In this document: in pieces, positions 9,269 to 18,608 of the stretch
Numbering within the stretch: the first letter of the stretch is position 1
Layout: each line of letters opens with the position of its first letter
Assembly: GCA_030148065.1 (NCBI GenBank)
Contig: JASBUC010000057.1
Span: 27,646 to 91,645 of the forward strand
Length of the DNA: 64,000 nt
Source of the DNA: Legionellaceae bacterium
GTDB taxonomy: Bacteria; Pseudomonadota; Gammaproteobacteria; Legionellales; Legionellaceae
Direction of reading: 5' to 3'
Made by a program: the position numbers and the translations under genes
The notes under the pieces: model-generated
Databases searched by the model: none
The model's input: the letters and a program-made list of their open reading frames with translations, nothing else
What the model was told of the DNA's origin: nothing

Positions 9269-10072
9269 ATGACTCCAAATCCTAATGAGCTCATTTTTAA
9301 AGATCTCCTAGAAAGATTAATTTCGCTCCAAGACTCTCTCCAACCCCAAGATAGGCATACTTTAAGCCTGTTAACTGGCGAATTAAAAAATGAATTCCCC
9401 TTAGGTTTTAGCACCGTCGAAAAACAAAAAGCCTTACAACTGAAAAAAAACATTGTCGAAGCCTTCTTAAGTCTACTGCATGACCCCGTACACTATAAAA
9501 GAAAATACTGGACAGCAAATGCACCAACTGAGCAATCAAACTATTTCTTTTGGCGTTATCAATTACCCATTTGGATCCTAGGACTTGCCTTTGTGCCAAC
9601 GATTGTTCTACTCACCTTTAAAGCTTGCTGTTTTTTCACGGCTTTAGGCTTGCTGGCAGCTGCCTCTCTACCCATTGCCCTAGCAGAGCTGGCAACCATT
9701 GCTGTCATTACTGCCACCTTTATTCTCACCCCTCTTTTAACAATTTTAAGTGGTGCTCTTTCGCTTGGATTTTTTGCTTCTCTCTACGACAATGCAAAAA
9801 ACAATTATTATTACGGTAGTAAGCTCAATACCTTTACCAATACCTTAGGGGAGCTTGCAAATTATTGCCAGGATACCTTACTTAATCAGGCAAAAGAGAT
9901 AAAGCCCGCGGCCTTTGTAAGAGCAACTGTTGTTAATTCTACCCAAGACACACCACAAAATTTTTTCTATCATTCTGACCAAGCAACCGTCGAAGCAAAA
10001 GCAATACCAGTAGAGGATAGTGACCAATCAAGAGGCTTGTTCTCTGGCTTTATGAGACAAGGGACTAGCTAA
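9269..10072 (+). CDS. Hypothetical membrane protein
   Basis: I chose the ATG at 9269, preceded by AACAGGCG, over an upstream ATG at 9107, because the extra 54 residues are Asn/Lys-rich and look non-coding. The 267-residue product has a soluble helical N-terminus (about 100 residues) and then a block of strongly hydrophobic, Ala/Leu-rich segments holding three or four membrane spans. A polar C-terminal tail of about 80 residues follows. A hydrophobic centre between soluble ends is common among Legionella-type effectors, but I cannot assign a family. It is divergent from the histone-like gene. Confidence 0.7.
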   Translation: MTPNPNELIFKDLLERLISLQDSLQPQDRHTLSLLTGELKNEFPLGFSTVEKQKALQLKKNIVEAFLSLLHDPVHYKRKYWTANAPTEQSNYFFWRYQLPIWILGLAFVPTIVLLTFKACCFFTALGLLAAASLPIALAELATIAVITATFILTPLLTILSGALSLGFFASLYDNAKNNYYYGSKLNTFTNTLGELANYCQDTLLNQAKEIKPAAFVRATVVNSTQDTPQNFFYHSDQATVEAKAIPVEDSDQSRGLFSGFMRQGTS

Positions 10073-10128
10073 TTTTCTGATTTAGCCCATAATTAACACT
10101 ATAATAATTTAACAACAATTCAAACCGA

Positions 10129-11373
10129 ATGGGATCTCTTAAATCACCGCTACTGCCTTTGTATGATCAGTTCCCTTTTATCAAAGAGCAGCCGTATGAC
10201 AATGCCAACTTACGGCACCCTGATGATTTTAAATGCGGACTCAGCTTTCTATTAGCCTACGATGGTTCAAAGGCCACTCTCAATGCTTATCGGCGAGAAG
10301 TTGAACGACTGCTGCAGTGGGCATGGTTAATAAAAGACTGTTCCATTTTAGAATTGCGTCGAGCTGAAATAGAAGACTATCTAAACTTTTGCCAAAATCC
10401 ACCAAAGAATTGGATAGCAACCAGCAAGGTTCCTAAGTTTCTAAGTCGTGATGGCATACGTGTGCCAAACCCAAAATGGCGACCTTTCGTGGTCACCGTT
10501 TCAAAATCGCAACACCGGCGAGGAGTTAGTGCTAAAGTTGAAGAGTATGAGCTTTCACAAAGTGCCCTTCATGACATTTTTTCCATCTTAAGCAGCTTCT
10601 ACAGCTTTCTCATCCAAGAGGACTTTACTGAGGTCAATCCACTTGCCAGCATTAGGCAAAAAAGCAAATTTTTTAGAAAAAGTACCAGTCAGGGAAAAAT
10701 CAGACGCTTAACTGATCGTCAATGGGACTATGTTATTAAAACAGCAGAGCACTTAGCTCTTTATGATCCCACTCGGCATGAGAGAACTCTTTTTATTATG
10801 AGTACGCTCTATGCCATGTACCTGCGGATCTCAGAACTCTCTGCCAGCGATCGCTGGACACCCACCATGAATGATTTCTGGCAAGATCATGAAGGACGTT
10901 GGTGGTTTACTACCGTTGGTAAAGGCAATAAAGAACGACAGGTCACCGTTAGTAATAGTATGCTAAGTGCTCTTAAACGATGGCGCCAATATCTGAACCT
11001 CTCACCACTACCGACTCCAGGTGATAACATGGTCCTCCTACCAAAACTATCTGGCAGAGGCCCAATCTCAAGTATTACTTACCTTCGAGAGATAATCCAA
11101 GACTGTTTTGATGCAGCATCCGATCAGTTAGCAAAAGATGGCCACAGCTTAGAGGCAGAAAACTTAATTGAAGCCACCGTCCACTGGCTTCGCCACACAG
11201 GCATTTCTGAAGATGTCAAAACACGACCGAGGGAGCATGTTCGTGATGACGCAGGCCACAGCAGCTCAGCCATTACCGATCGGTACATAGACATTCACTT
11301 AAAAGAACGCCATGCGAGCGGAATTGATAAACCCATCAAAAATAGCCACGCAAATTTAACTGAAGACAACTAA
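10129..11373 (+). CDS. Tyrosine recombinase / site-specific integrase
   Basis: A 414-residue phage-integrase family protein. The catalytic set is complete: Arg233 (YLRISEL), Lys265 (GKGNKER), His352 and Arg355 (HWLRHTG), His377 (GHSSS) and the nucleophile Tyr386 (DRYID). The N-terminal 200 residues contain the SAM-like core-binding domain (YDGSKATLNAYRREVERLLQW). Its closest type is probably a stand-alone chromosomal or plasmid recombinase. I see no phage genes or attachment duplication beside it. A terminator follows at 11393. The start ATG lacks an obvious ribosome site. Confidence 0.9.
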   Translation: MGSLKSPLLPLYDQFPFIKEQPYDNANLRHPDDFKCGLSFLLAYDGSKATLNAYRREVERLLQWAWLIKDCSILELRRAEIEDYLNFCQNPPKNWIATSKVPKFLSRDGIRVPNPKWRPFVVTVSKSQHRRGVSAKVEEYELSQSALHDIFSILSSFYSFLIQEDFTEVNPLASIRQKSKFFRKSTSQGKIRRLTDRQWDYVIKTAEHLALYDPTRHERTLFIMSTLYAMYLRISELSASDRWTPTMNDFWQDHEGRWWFTTVGKGNKERQVTVSNSMLSALKRWRQYLNLSPLPTPGDNMVLLPKLSGRGPISSITYLREIIQDCFDAASDQLAKDGHSLEAENLIEATVHWLRHTGISEDVKTRPREHVRDDAGHSSSAITDRYIDIHLKERHASGIDKPIKNSHANLTEDN

Positions 11374-11392
11374 CTACAAATTAGAGCCTCAA

Positions 11393-11420
11393 AAAAACCA
11401 CTTTGATGGTTTTTGGTTTT
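11393..11420 (+). terminator. Intrinsic terminator after the recombinase gene
   Basis: AAAAACCA, loop CTTTGA, TGGTTTTT, then GGTTTT: an 8-bp stem followed by T-rich sequence, 20 bases past the recombinase stop codon. Confidence 0.6.
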
Positions 11421-11477
11421 ATGTGTGCTATATTTATACTAGATTAAAAGTACAAAAGCTCGCGCAAGGAATGCCCA

Positions 11478-12668
11478 GTGAAAGCTCCTGCTGTATTAAA
11501 AATCAATCTGTTAACCCTATTTATTAGCCTATTAATTCCAATTAGTAGCAATGCGTGCTCTGTCTTCTCAAGCAATATTTATCAAAATGGAAAAGTGGTT
11601 AATGTTCTAGGGAGCCGAACGCTAGACTTCGAATTCAGTGTACCAACCCCAATCGCTAAAGGCTTGCAAGGTGTTGAAAATACCTCACATGTGAACGTTG
11701 GAGAAATCCCTGAAACTCAAGCTGTCACATGGATTAATGAACACAACTACGTAGGCAAACTAATAGCGCCAAGTGGTGAAATAGGCGATGGGATTAACGA
11801 TAAAGGCCTATACATGGGCTCACTTTATCTTCCTGGCAAAACAATTTATCCAGAATATCAACCACAAAAAGATAAAAAGGCACTGGCGGTTTTTGACATC
11901 ATTAATTTCACGCTCGCAACCAGTCGCAATCTGCAAGAAGCATTAGAAAATCTAAGTCAAGTTCAAATTGTTGGAAATGCTTTATCAATTGGCAATACAT
12001 TTATCTCGCCAGAACTGCACTATTTTATTAAAGACAAAGAAGGAAATGGGGCTGTAATTGAGTTTGTAGATGGAAAAACCGTAATCTATACCAAAGACAG
12101 CATCGAGGATGAAATTAATGTCATGACAAACTCGCCAACGTTTGATTGGCAAGTAAATAACTACAAAAAAATGGCTAAAGGGTTTATTGCTAAAAATACT
12201 GATTATCAAGTCGATGGGGTCTATGCAAATGGATCTGGGTACATAGGGTTACCTGGTGATGATATGCCACAGAGCCGTTTTGTAAAAATTAAGGCGATTC
12301 TAAATGCTATGCCAAAAGCCAAGGACTTAAATCAAGCACTTTATCTAAATGATCAAGCATTAAGTACTGCCATTATTCCAATTGGCTTAAATCCAGCCCC
12401 GACCCTATGGTATTCTACTTTTAATTTAGCAGACGGTGACTACCGGATTACTCACCTTATAGACATTGGGGTCAATGGCCAGTTTGTGCTATCTGATCGA
12501 GCCTCAAATGTTAAGAACTACAACGTTAAAACAGGACTGGATAAAATTATAATCTCAACAAAAATTTCCTACCCTAAACGCTTTGCCTCACCAAATAAAG
12601 TCATTACGCCAGCGCCACCAAAACCAGGCACGAAATACGATGGGCAATTTAAAGGCATACAACCCTAG
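11478..12668 (+). CDS. Secreted choloylglycine hydrolase / penicillin V acylase family protein
   Basis: This 396-residue Ntn hydrolase cleaves linear amide bonds (bile-salt conjugates, penicillin V or N-acyl homoserine lactones, depending on the member). A signal peptide (about residues 1-26) ends just before the catalytic Cys27 (NACSVF), so cleavage would expose the N-terminal nucleophile. The family GSRTLDFEF motif follows. The start is GTG at 11478, placed 7 bases after AAGGA; ATG at 11471 is in another frame. The exporter at 12671 begins 2 bases after the stop, so the two are co-transcribed. The substrate is not known. Confidence 0.88.
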   Translation: MKAPAVLKINLLTLFISLLIPISSNACSVFSSNIYQNGKVVNVLGSRTLDFEFSVPTPIAKGLQGVENTSHVNVGEIPETQAVTWINEHNYVGKLIAPSGEIGDGINDKGLYMGSLYLPGKTIYPEYQPQKDKKALAVFDIINFTLATSRNLQEALENLSQVQIVGNALSIGNTFISPELHYFIKDKEGNGAVIEFVDGKTVIYTKDSIEDEINVMTNSPTFDWQVNNYKKMAKGFIAKNTDYQVDGVYANGSGYIGLPGDDMPQSRFVKIKAILNAMPKAKDLNQALYLNDQALSTAIIPIGLNPAPTLWYSTFNLADGDYRITHLIDIGVNGQFVLSDRASNVKNYNVKTGLDKIIISTKISYPKRFASPNKVITPAPPKPGTKYDGQFKGIQP

Positions 12669-12670
12669 CT

Positions 12671-13858
12671 ATGATGAGTAAGACAAAAATCGCAGTTCTA
12701 ATTAGCTATCTGGGAATTGCGTCTGTCTCCGCCGTTGTAATAACACCCTCGTTTGCCAAAATTCAATTATCATTTGATCTTGGGCATGGCTCCGTACAGT
12801 GGGTCATTACCATTTTTTTAATCGCATACGTATTCGGACAACTTATCTATGGGCCTCTCTCAAACAGTTTTGGTTGCCTCAACTCATTAAGAGCAGCACT
12901 ATTTGTAAATCTACTGGGGGTTATTCTCTGCTTTATCTCCGTTGACATTGAAAGTTACGCGCTCCTGCTTTTTGGCCGTTTTATCACAGCACTTGGCTCT
13001 GCCGCCGGGATGCCCTGTGCTTTTATTTTAATAAATGGTCTTCTGCCAGAACGTCAGGCAAAAGTTGTTACTTCTTATGCCTCACTGTCGTTTGCGCTTG
13101 CCGTTGCGATAGGAATTCTTGTAGGTGGACTCATAACCCATTATTTGCATTGGCAAGACTGTTTTATTTTTTTATTGGCTTATGGTGTATTAATGCTAAT
13201 TCTCACCTATCTTTACCAAGAACCTATCAAGGAGAAGAAAGCATTTAAGCCAATAGTGACTGTTAAAGGCTACTTTCAAGTTTGCCATAACAGTCAATTG
13301 ATTGTGTTTTCTTTGTTTCTAAGCTTTGTTTCCATGTTTACATACTGTTATGTAGCACAAGCCCCTCTATATGCTGTCAAAACCCTACAAATGAGTACTG
13401 AAAGCTATGGTTACTGGAATCTAGTGACCACGCTTGGAAGTGTTGGCAGTAGTCTCTTAGGTGCTAAAATCATCGAGCAATTAGGCGCAAAAAAACTATT
13501 ATTCATTGGCTCATTTTGTATATTGCCGTGTTTTTTGTCACTGGGACTAGTCTCTATCAGTCATGATCCTCACCCCATTTGGTTTTTTTCAACCGCAATG
13601 TTCTTATACCTTTTTAGCGGTTTTTTATTTCCTGCCGCTTCTTTTTATGCGCTAAAAACAGTAACCGATAAGGCCAGTGCCTCAAGTGTTCTACTCTTTA
13701 TCTACATGGGTTCTGCCATGCTTTCTGTGGTAATAATGGGTTATCTACCCTACCCTAATATTCAAGCGCTCGCACTAACCCTGACGTCATTCTTTGCAAT
13801 TGTGGCATGTACGCTATTTGTGTATTGTTTTTTAAACCCTGGAGCGCTACAAGAGTAG
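12671..13858 (+). CDS. MFS transporter, Bcr/CflA drug-resistance type
   Basis: A 395-residue membrane protein with about 12 hydrophobic segments. The signature of the Bcr/CflA branch is visible: VITPSFAKIQLSFDL in the first loop, WVITIFLIAYVFGQLIYGPLS (helix 2 and motif A region) and GRFITALGSAAGMPCAF (helix 4). It would export a small hydrophobic compound by proton antiport. It is translationally coupled to the upstream hydrolase, which suggests it handles that enzyme's substrate or product, or protects against it. Confidence 0.85.
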   Translation: MMSKTKIAVLISYLGIASVSAVVITPSFAKIQLSFDLGHGSVQWVITIFLIAYVFGQLIYGPLSNSFGCLNSLRAALFVNLLGVILCFISVDIESYALLLFGRFITALGSAAGMPCAFILINGLLPERQAKVVTSYASLSFALAVAIGILVGGLITHYLHWQDCFIFLLAYGVLMLILTYLYQEPIKEKKAFKPIVTVKGYFQVCHNSQLIVFSLFLSFVSMFTYCYVAQAPLYAVKTLQMSTESYGYWNLVTTLGSVGSSLLGAKIIEQLGAKKLLFIGSFCILPCFLSLGLVSISHDPHPIWFFSTAMFLYLFSGFLFPAASFYALKTVTDKASASSVLLFIYMGSAMLSVVIMGYLPYPNIQALALTLTSFFAIVACTLFVYCFLNPGALQE

Positions 13859-13889
13859 CACCATAAACGAACCAATTGATTCTGAACCC

Positions 13890-14591
13890 TCAGGATAGAA
13901 TGTAGGGGTTCTGATAACCTTCTATTTGTGAAACTTTTCTTGCCCACTCCTTCTCCCACTGACTGGGTGGGTTTAGTGTATGCCAAGAAAACATCAGAAT
14001 GCGTTCTTTTTCACTCAAAGGAATGTTATAGAAATCACTCATAAACAGTGTTGCTCTGGCAATCACGCCTTTTGCTGGATCTCCCGGCGTCATGGTCATG
14101 AGAGCGCGATCGCTCCACACATCACAACCAAGAATTCGCTCACCTGTTTTTTCAGAAGACCACTTGGTCTGCTTTCGTAATTTTTCAAAATAACGGATGC
14201 TCGGCCAAAGGTTGTAAAGCTCTCCATTAAGCTTTCGAAACGTCTTAGATGAGAGCTGACAACATTTATATCCTCCATAACGACGCCCCTTGCCGCTTAG
14301 GCAACGAGGGTGCTTCCAACAAGAAAAGTATTGACCAAACTTCTCCACAGCCATCAGATGCACAATCGAAACTGTCTCTGCCTTATGAGATGACTGCATA
14401 TTTTCATATGTGCAGGAGTATTGATTGAGTTTCAAACGACTGTCAAAGGAACATCCACAATAGAGTGTTTGAGGGTGACTCTCAAAAATTGCACGAACCT
14501 CTTTCACCGCTGCTGAAAAATCATCTCGTTGCCAAGCATAACTTTTGACGGCTAAAAAGACACAAAGAAACAAAAATCCACGACTTTTCAT
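13890..14591 (-). CDS. Secreted endonuclease I family protein, catalytic motif degenerate
   Basis: This 233-residue protein has a signal peptide (MKSRGFLFLCVFLAVKSYA) and the layout of EndA/Vvn nucleases: YCGCSFD near the N-terminus, GRRYGG, LYNLWPSIRYF, VIARATLFM, LSEKERILMFSWH and a final GYQNPYI. Four or more cysteines fit periplasmic disulfides. The usual catalytic stretch E-H-V-V-P is SIVHLMAVEKFG here: the His is kept but the flanking acid and Pro are lost. The second Asn of the metal site (VN.DR in the family) is also replaced (FEKLRK). It may be inactive or may have changed activity. Confidence 0.8.
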   Translation of the reverse strand: MKSRGFLFLCVFLAVKSYAWQRDDFSAAVKEVRAIFESHPQTLYCGCSFDSRLKLNQYSCTYENMQSSHKAETVSIVHLMAVEKFGQYFSCWKHPRCLSGKGRRYGGYKCCQLSSKTFRKLNGELYNLWPSIRYFEKLRKQTKWSSEKTGERILGCDVWSDRALMTMTPGDPAKGVIARATLFMSDFYNIPLSEKERILMFSWHTLNPPSQWEKEWARKVSQIEGYQNPYILS

Positions 14592-14613
14592 TACAGCCCG
14601 AAAAATACTCCCA

Positions 14614-15126
14614 TCATACCTCTAATCTTCGTTGGTGATACAGCCCTAATAGACTAATAACTGGTATTAAAAGATCTGTCCAGAAAATAATGCCTGCATT
14701 TCCTGGGGCAAAATTATGATTTTGGATCATCTGGTATATATGGCCCCCAGCAGCTCCCCACAGAAAACCGCTTACTGACAAGACCAATGAAAAACGAAAC
14801 GCAAGGTTTGGAAAAAAAGCAGCTACAAACCCTGCCATAGCAAACCCAAAACTTGCAAAGCCCACCTCTGCTTGAAAAGGACTTTGTTGCCAACCAATAA
14901 ATGCTGCAGCCATTTCCCCAAAGAATACGTGCATAATAAAGTTATATAACATGCTGCATCCGTATGAAAAAAAGAAAAAGTGCGAGAAGAAGACTGAAAA
15001 AGAGCATATGTGTGCTTGCTTACGCTTAAGAAGCGTTGATGTACTGGCAGTTAGGAGGCCTAGAACAAAGAAAGTCAGAGTAAAATTGCTTAGAATAAAT
15101 TCAATCATCAAGATCCTAAAGTTCAA
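14614..15126 (-). CDS. Small membrane protein, DUF6790-like
   Basis: A 170-residue, four- or five-pass membrane protein. The middle stretch FFGEMAAAFIGWQQSPFQ followed by EVGFASFGFAMAG is what I associate with the DUF6790 family of unknown function. A second conserved stretch, GFLWGAAGGHIYQM, follows. It lies in a minus-strand run between the endonuclease and the TauE-type permease, with short gaps. No function can be given. Confidence 0.7.
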   Translation of the reverse strand: MNFRILMIEFILSNFTLTFFVLGLLTASTSTLLKRKQAHICSFSVFFSHFFFFSYGCSMLYNFIMHVFFGEMAAAFIGWQQSPFQAEVGFASFGFAMAGFVAAFFPNLAFRFSLVLSVSGFLWGAAGGHIYQMIQNHNFAPGNAGIIFWTDLLIPVISLLGLYHQRRLEV

Positions 15127-15173
15127 CAGAATTAATTATCAGTATGGATAACATCTAAAAAAAATCCAACCCA

Positions 15174-16001
15174 TCAAAATACCCCCTCTGCAAACCCAAA
15201 CATAATAAACATTTTCACACTAACAAAAACTAAAAATATTGAGAAAATTCGGCTTATTAGGCGTTCACTTAGTATTCTTGAGAGTTTAACCCCGATAGGG
15301 GCAAAAATTAATGCGCTCATGCCAATCAAAAGCAAGGCGGGCCAGTAGACAAACCCAATAGTATTAGGCACCACTGTCGATATTTTAGGCTCCAAAAATA
15401 AAAAAGTGAGAGTCCCAGCAAAAGTGCTAAACATGCCAAGTGACAGTGACGTACCAGTTGCAAATCGTACCGGAATCCCAAGATGGCAGAGTAGAGGGAC
15501 CGTAAAAATTCCGCCACCAATCCCCAGTAAACCAGACATAAAGCCTGAAAAAAGACCGAGAGGCCCCACCGTCCTAACCGAGTGGTTCTCTTCTACCTTA
15601 TGAGGATCCTGTTTTTTTAAATGCAGCATTTTATATATCGGCAACCAAACAAAAATGGCAAAAGAAAGCATTAACCATTTACTTGTAATTAAGGTTGCAA
15701 CTAATGCGCCAGAAACCACTCCCAGCAGCACGAAGGCGGACATTTTCTTGGTTATTTGCCAGCGTACATCGCCATGCTGGTGATGAACGAAAACAGCAGA
15801 ACAAATGGTAATAAAAATAGCTCCAAGGGAGGTAGCAATGGCATAGTGCATGACATAATCACTTGGGAACTTTAACACATAAGTAAAAATTAGAACCAGG
15901 CCCGGAACAATCACTGGCCCGCCACCAATGCCAATCAACCCTCCCAGTAAACCTGAGAGAATGCCAAGTAAAAGAAAAGCACAGACTATCCCGATGGACA
16001 T
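15174..16001 (-). CDS. TauE/SafE family sulfite/organosulfur permease
   Basis: 275-residue inner-membrane protein with about eight hydrophobic segments in two similar halves. Each half starts with the family motif: GLLGGLIGIGGGPVIVPGL near residue 18 and SGLLGIGGGIFTVPLL near 155, the latter followed by GTSLSLGMF. Members move sulfite, sulfonates or sulfoacetate. The gene stands alone on the minus strand and the substrate cannot be told. Confidence 0.85.
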   Translation of the reverse strand: MSIGIVCAFLLLGILSGLLGGLIGIGGGPVIVPGLVLIFTYVLKFPSDYVMHYAIATSLGAIFITICSAVFVHHQHGDVRWQITKKMSAFVLLGVVSGALVATLITSKWLMLSFAIFVWLPIYKMLHLKKQDPHKVEENHSVRTVGPLGLFSGFMSGLLGIGGGIFTVPLLCHLGIPVRFATGTSLSLGMFSTFAGTLTFLFLEPKISTVVPNTIGFVYWPALLLIGMSALIFAPIGVKLSRILSERLISRIFSIFLVFVSVKMFIMFGFAEGVF

Positions 16002-16073
16002 AATTTAATGTGATCAATTAGGGTAATTATTTTCATATTACACATAATTTATCAGATTTAAAAAGAATTGCGC

Positions 16074-16421
16074 TTAGGAAAGATAGTTGTGGATGATTTC
16101 AACCGCTAAATGAAATTGATCTTCACTTAAATCATCTATTTCTCTACGGTGTTTGTTATAGCAGTCTTCACAAAAGTGGAACTTTTCATTACTAGTCCAA
16201 TTGTTACTTTCCATATGCCTTTTTAGAGCATTCAGAAAGGATAGAGTGTTGTTTAACTCGAATAACGACGACGGATTAATTCGGAGTGACTCTCTGCCAT
16301 CTGAGTGACGTCGACCACTCTTTTGCCGTTCTTTAGAGTTTCTTCGCTCCTCAGCCAGCGTCTTAATAAAGCCTTCTTGGTTGCATAAGTCACAGCAAAT
16401 GCAAAGGTAATATGCCATCAT
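16074..16421 (-). CDS. Hypothetical protein with paired cysteines (zinc-ribbon-like)
   Basis: The start at 16421 (MMAYYL) sits 5 bases after GGAG; an ATG nine bases further out is possible. The 115-residue product carries CCDLC near the N-terminus and FCEDC about 80 residues later, a spacing that could form a single zinc site joining both ends. A basic Arg/Ser linker (ERRNSKERQKSGRR) lies between. No family is recognised. It is downstream of the VWA/MoxR pair's terminus but points the same way. Confidence 0.6.
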   Translation of the reverse strand: MMAYYLCICCDLCNQEGFIKTLAEERRNSKERQKSGRRHSDGRESLRINPSSLFELNNTLSFLNALKRHMESNNWTSNEKFHFCEDCYNKHRREIDDLSEDQFHLAVEIIHNYLS

Positions 16422-16539
16422 TGTCTCCATTCATTGTTGGCATGCCTTTTTTTTCAAAGCACTTTAAGTATTATAGCATAACATTTGATCATAATGAGCT
16501 ATGCGCAGCCCCTTGGGCTCAATTATGGACGATTCCTTG

Positions 16540-17706
16540 TCAGAGTTGTTTCATAGCACTTGTTAAACCATTAATTGTTAGGGGGAACATGGCTTTGTTC
16601 ATAATTTCTTGAATTAGCCCAACACTTTCAGCTTGCCAAGCATCTTCAGGTAAAGGATTTAACCAAACAGAACTATCAAAATGCGTTAAGAACCGCTTGA
16701 GCCAAATTTCTCCACTCTCTTCATTCATGTGCTCAACACTGCCAAAGGGCGCAATAATCTCATAAGGGCTCATTGTGGCATCCCCCACAAAAATAAGCTT
16801 CGTATCTTTTGAAAATGTTCTAAATAACTCAAAGGTCATAGTGCTTTTTTTATGTCTTTGTTGATTATCCTGCCACAGCGCCTCATAAGGGCAATTATGA
16901 AAGTAGAAATAAGCAAGGTTTTGAAACGCTTTTCGTGCTTGGGTAAATAAGCGCTGACATTGAAAAATATGTTGATCCATCGAGCCCCCTACATCAAATA
17001 GAAGCAAAACTTTGGGGCGGTTACTCTTAATGCGGTGCTCACAAATCTGCAATAGCCCTGCATTCTTCGCCGTTTTCTCGATGGTTTCTTCTAAGTCAAA
17101 GAGCCTCTCACCAGTCTCTCTGCGCTGTGTTAGACGCTTTAGAGCAGTCGCCATATTGCGGCTATCCAATAAACTATCTTCATCTAAATTGGAAAAAACT
17201 CGTTTGTCCCAAACCTTGCTGGCTCGCTGGTGTCTTGATTCATGTTGACCAATACGAATGCCAAAGGGATTAAACCCATATGCCCCAAAAGGAGAGCTGC
17301 CTCCTGTTCCAATCCATTTATTGCCTCCTTGATGACGAGAACACTGCTCTTTTAAGCGCTGCTGAAACTGTTTTAACAATTCATCGAGGCCGCCTAAGGC
17401 TTGTATAGCATCTTTTTCCTCTTTTGATAAATATCGACTAAGTTGCTGTTCCAGCCATTCTTTTGGAATCATTTTCTGCTCAAACTCAAAGGGTTCTGGG
17501 CGGCCGTCTAAGTAACTTGCAAAGGCTAAATCGAACTTATCGAAGTATTTTTCATCTTTAATAAAAATCATTCTAGAGAGTTGATAAAAACTCTCAATGT
17601 TATTTTCATGCAACGACTGAGATAATGCCTCATTTAAGGTTAACCAATCACGCAAGGAAACGGGTAGTTTCGCTGCCTTCAAATGCAGGAAAAATCGGAT
17701 AAACAT
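16540..17706 (-). CDS. VWA-domain protein, CoxE-like
   Basis: A 388-residue cytoplasmic protein of the CoxE/VWA-containing family. The N-terminal third (KLPVSLRDWLTLNEAL) is typical. The VWA metal-ion site appears as FDVGGSMDQH near residue 240. The gene begins inside the stop codon of the upstream MoxR-type ATPase (TAATG overlap), so the two proteins are made together. MoxR-VWA pairs act as chaperones that insert metal or activate a partner enzyme. No such target is encoded nearby. Confidence 0.88.
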   Translation of the reverse strand: MFIRFFLHLKAAKLPVSLRDWLTLNEALSQSLHENNIESFYQLSRMIFIKDEKYFDKFDLAFASYLDGRPEPFEFEQKMIPKEWLEQQLSRYLSKEEKDAIQALGGLDELLKQFQQRLKEQCSRHQGGNKWIGTGGSSPFGAYGFNPFGIRIGQHESRHQRASKVWDKRVFSNLDEDSLLDSRNMATALKRLTQRRETGERLFDLEETIEKTAKNAGLLQICEHRIKSNRPKVLLLFDVGGSMDQHIFQCQRLFTQARKAFQNLAYFYFHNCPYEALWQDNQQRHKKSTMTFELFRTFSKDTKLIFVGDATMSPYEIIAPFGSVEHMNEESGEIWLKRFLTHFDSSVWLNPLPEDAWQAESVGLIQEIMNKAMFPLTINGLTSAMKQL

Positions 17707-18542
17707 TATAGGAATTGTCGACTGGATTGTTTTAAAAAGTTCAAATCGCTTTCATTTTTAATGAGTGCACCATGATGAAGGGGCAAACTGCTGCGAGCTG
17801 CATGCTGTCTTAAAGCGTTTGCATCTATCTCATCCATTAGTAGCAAACCTATCCAATCAAGGAGTTCTGCCGTCGATGGCTTCTTATTGAGGGTCTCCTT
17901 TGCTCTAAGTTGGTTAAACGAGCGAATGGCTTCCTTCGCTACCAACTGGTTAATCTCTGGAAAATGAGCATTTACAATTTTTTGTAACGTCACGTCATCT
18001 GGAAATTGAATAAAATGAAAAAAGCAGCGGCGTAAAAAGGCAGGAGGCAATTCTTTTTCATTATTGCTGGTAATAATAATAATGGGGCGATGAATAGCTC
18101 GAACAGTTTCTTTCGTTTCATAAACATGGAAGGCCATCTTATCTAGCTCTAACAATAAATCATTTGGAAACTCTAGATCTGCTTTATCAATCTCATCAAT
18201 TAATAACACAGCTCTTGTCTCACTTATAAATGCTTCCCAAAGCTTCCCTTTCTTGATGTAATTTTTAATATTACTCACCCCTGCTTCACCGAGCTGTGAA
18301 TCACGAAGCCTAGAGACAGCATCATACTCATAAAGGCCTTGCTGAGCCTTAGTCGTTGATTTGACATGCCATTCAAGAAAAGGCGCATTCATTGATTTTG
18401 CTACTTCTTCTGCTAAACGTGTTTTTCCAGTGCCTGGCTCTCCCTTGAGCAGTAAAGGGCGCTGCAATTTGATAGCCGCATTGACAGCCATCATTAATTC
18501 ATCACTTACAATGTAATCTTTTGTGCCGGTAAAGCTCATCAT
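17706..18542 (-). CDS. MoxR/CbbQ-type AAA+ ATPase
   Basis: A 278-residue AAA+ ATPase. Walker A is GEPGTGKTRLA (about residue 37), Walker B is VLLIDEIDKAD (about 120), sensor 1 is ITSNNEKELP, and an arginine-finger region FLRRCFFHF follows. This arrangement is that of the MoxR/CoxD group. It shares a TAATG stop-start overlap with the VWA gene and is first in the operon, 66 bases from nudC. Confidence 0.92.
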   Translation of the reverse strand: MMSFTGTKDYIVSDELMMAVNAAIKLQRPLLLKGEPGTGKTRLAEEVAKSMNAPFLEWHVKSTTKAQQGLYEYDAVSRLRDSQLGEAGVSNIKNYIKKGKLWEAFISETRAVLLIDEIDKADLEFPNDLLLELDKMAFHVYETKETVRAIHRPIIIITSNNEKELPPAFLRRCFFHFIQFPDDVTLQKIVNAHFPEINQLVAKEAIRSFNQLRAKETLNKKPSTAELLDWIGLLLMDEIDANALRQHAARSSLPLHHGALIKNESDLNFLKQSSRQFL

Positions 18543-18608
18543 TTAAGCTCTCTTAAGACTAATTTATAAAGCCGCTATCATAGCCTTAAAACAGAAAAAT
18601 CCAAACCG

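Noticed and set aside
9625..9819. Cys/His-rich small frame
   Set aside because: Alternate-frame shadow of the membrane protein at 9269.
10129..11373. Integrated prophage around the tyrosine recombinase
   Set aside because: No capsid, tail, lysis or phage repressor genes and no attachment-site duplication were seen; the holin-like gene at 8032 is not enough.
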